From the NCBI GenBank assembly GCA_947624755.1, contig CANQLQ010000116.1, positions 1 to 6,591 on the forward strand: a stretch of 6,591 nt of DNA, read 5' to 3'. Source of the stretch: an uncultured Clostridia bacterium (GTDB lineage Bacteria > Bacillota > Clostridia > Oscillospirales > Acutalibacteraceae). Below the pieces are notes generated by a model, which was given only the letters and a program-made list of their open reading frames with translations, did no database searches and was not told where the DNA came from. Of this stretch, positions 6,420 through 6,591 are shown piece after piece (position 1 is the stretch's first letter; every line of letters starts with the position of its first letter). Both the position numbers and the translations under genes were made by a program.

Positions 6420-6459
6420 TCGCGTAGGGGCGACCCCATGTGGTCGCCCTTTACTGCGA
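6420..6459. repeat. GC-rich hairpin, probable dispersed palindromic repeat
   Basis: Core arms GGGCGACC (6428-6435) and GGTCGCCC (6442-6449) surround a CCATGT loop. The stem extends outward: GTA (6424-6426) with TAC (6452-6454), CGC (6421-6423) with GCG (6456-6458) and T6420 with A6459, leaving only small bulges and a possible G-T pair. It is an island of G and C in AT-rich DNA. From memory, similar GGGGCGACC-type palindromes are scattered between genes in gut Clostridia. The T-run after it is too short for a standard terminator. Confidence 0.7.
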
Positions 6460-6557
6460 CATACCCTTGGATTTTAATTCACTTCTAAATTAGAAACAAA
6501 GTGTTTTCGCGTTGATTTCTTAATTTGTGCAAATTATTGGCTTTGACTGCCGTCGGC

Positions 6558-6583
6558 GAACTTTTCTTTTGAAAGAAAAGTTC
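6558..6583. repeat. 12-base-arm perfect inverted repeat near the right edge
   Basis: GAACTTTTCTTT (6558-6569) and AAAGAAAAGTTC (6572-6583) are exact reverse complements with only TG between them. A smaller perfect inverted repeat, GCCG-T-CGGC (6549-6557), abuts it on the left. There is no T-tract on either side within the window, so it is not an obvious terminator. It may be part of a dispersed repeat that continues past the window edge. Confidence 0.75.
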
Positions 6584-6591
6584 CAAAAGAA

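Larger units (their letters stand above)
6209..6591. other. Non-coding repeat-rich region after ruvX
   Basis: About 380 bases with frequent stops in all frames and no supported gene. It holds a 14-base palindrome (6233-6246), degenerate direct repeats (6256-6366), an imperfect nested inverted repeat (6342-6395), a GC-rich hairpin (6420-6459), a short inverted repeat TTCTAA/TTAGAA (6483-6495) and a long palindrome near the right edge (6558-6583). No classic terminator (GC stem plus T-run) is seen directly after ruvX. Confidence 0.7.

Noticed and set aside
6439..6489. Small open frame of 16 codons beginning at the ATG in the hairpin loop
   Set aside because: No ribosome site, and the ATG is explained by the palindromic repeat it sits in.
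6209..6591. CRISPR array
   Set aside because: The repeats are few, degenerate and unevenly spaced, and there are no cas genes in the window.

Overview
The window is AT-rich bacterial DNA with strong Shine-Dalgarno sites, sigma-A-type promoters and short intergenic gaps. Gene content and style (class A penicillin-binding protein with a long Thr/Pro/Ser tail, CehA/McbA-type PHP hydrolase, Dcr2-like exported phosphoesterase) suggest a low-GC Firmicute, most likely a gut Clostridia member (Ruminococcaceae/Oscillospiraceae-like). That placement is an inference from style and protein motifs; there is no rRNA or other taxonomic marker here.

Layout. (1) 1-2035, plus strand: the 3' part of a PHP-fold metallohydrolase gene, followed after 1 base by an exported, C-terminally anchored calcineurin-like phosphoesterase. 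The two are probably co-transcribed. (2) 2036-2148: convergent junction with a strong stem-loop that has T-tracts in both directions, so one element can end transcription from both sides. (3) 2149-3102, minus strand: a second, different exported calcineurin-like phosphoesterase with its own promoter. (4) 3103-3406: very AT-rich divergent intergenic region with one good promoter facing each way. (5) 3407-6208, plus strand: a bifunctional class A penicillin-binding protein followed after 15 bases by ruvX (YqgF), probably one operon. (6) 6209-6591: about 380 bases with no convincing gene, but with several inverted and direct repeats, including a GC-rich hairpin and a long near-perfect palindrome near the right edge. 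These look like dispersed intergenic repeat elements.

The left half encodes three metal-dependent hydrolases. Two of them act outside the membrane, and all could plausibly remove phosphate from external or surface substrates; the actual substrates cannot be read from the sequence. The right half is housekeeping: peptidoglycan polymerisation and crosslinking, plus a RNase H-fold nuclease linked to recombination and rRNA maturation. I see no clear sign of a novel defence, mobile or regulatory system. The points most worth checking are the Asp-x-Gln metal motif in the first phosphoesterase, the very short predicted leader of the second, the Thr-rich PBP tail, and the repeat-rich right end.
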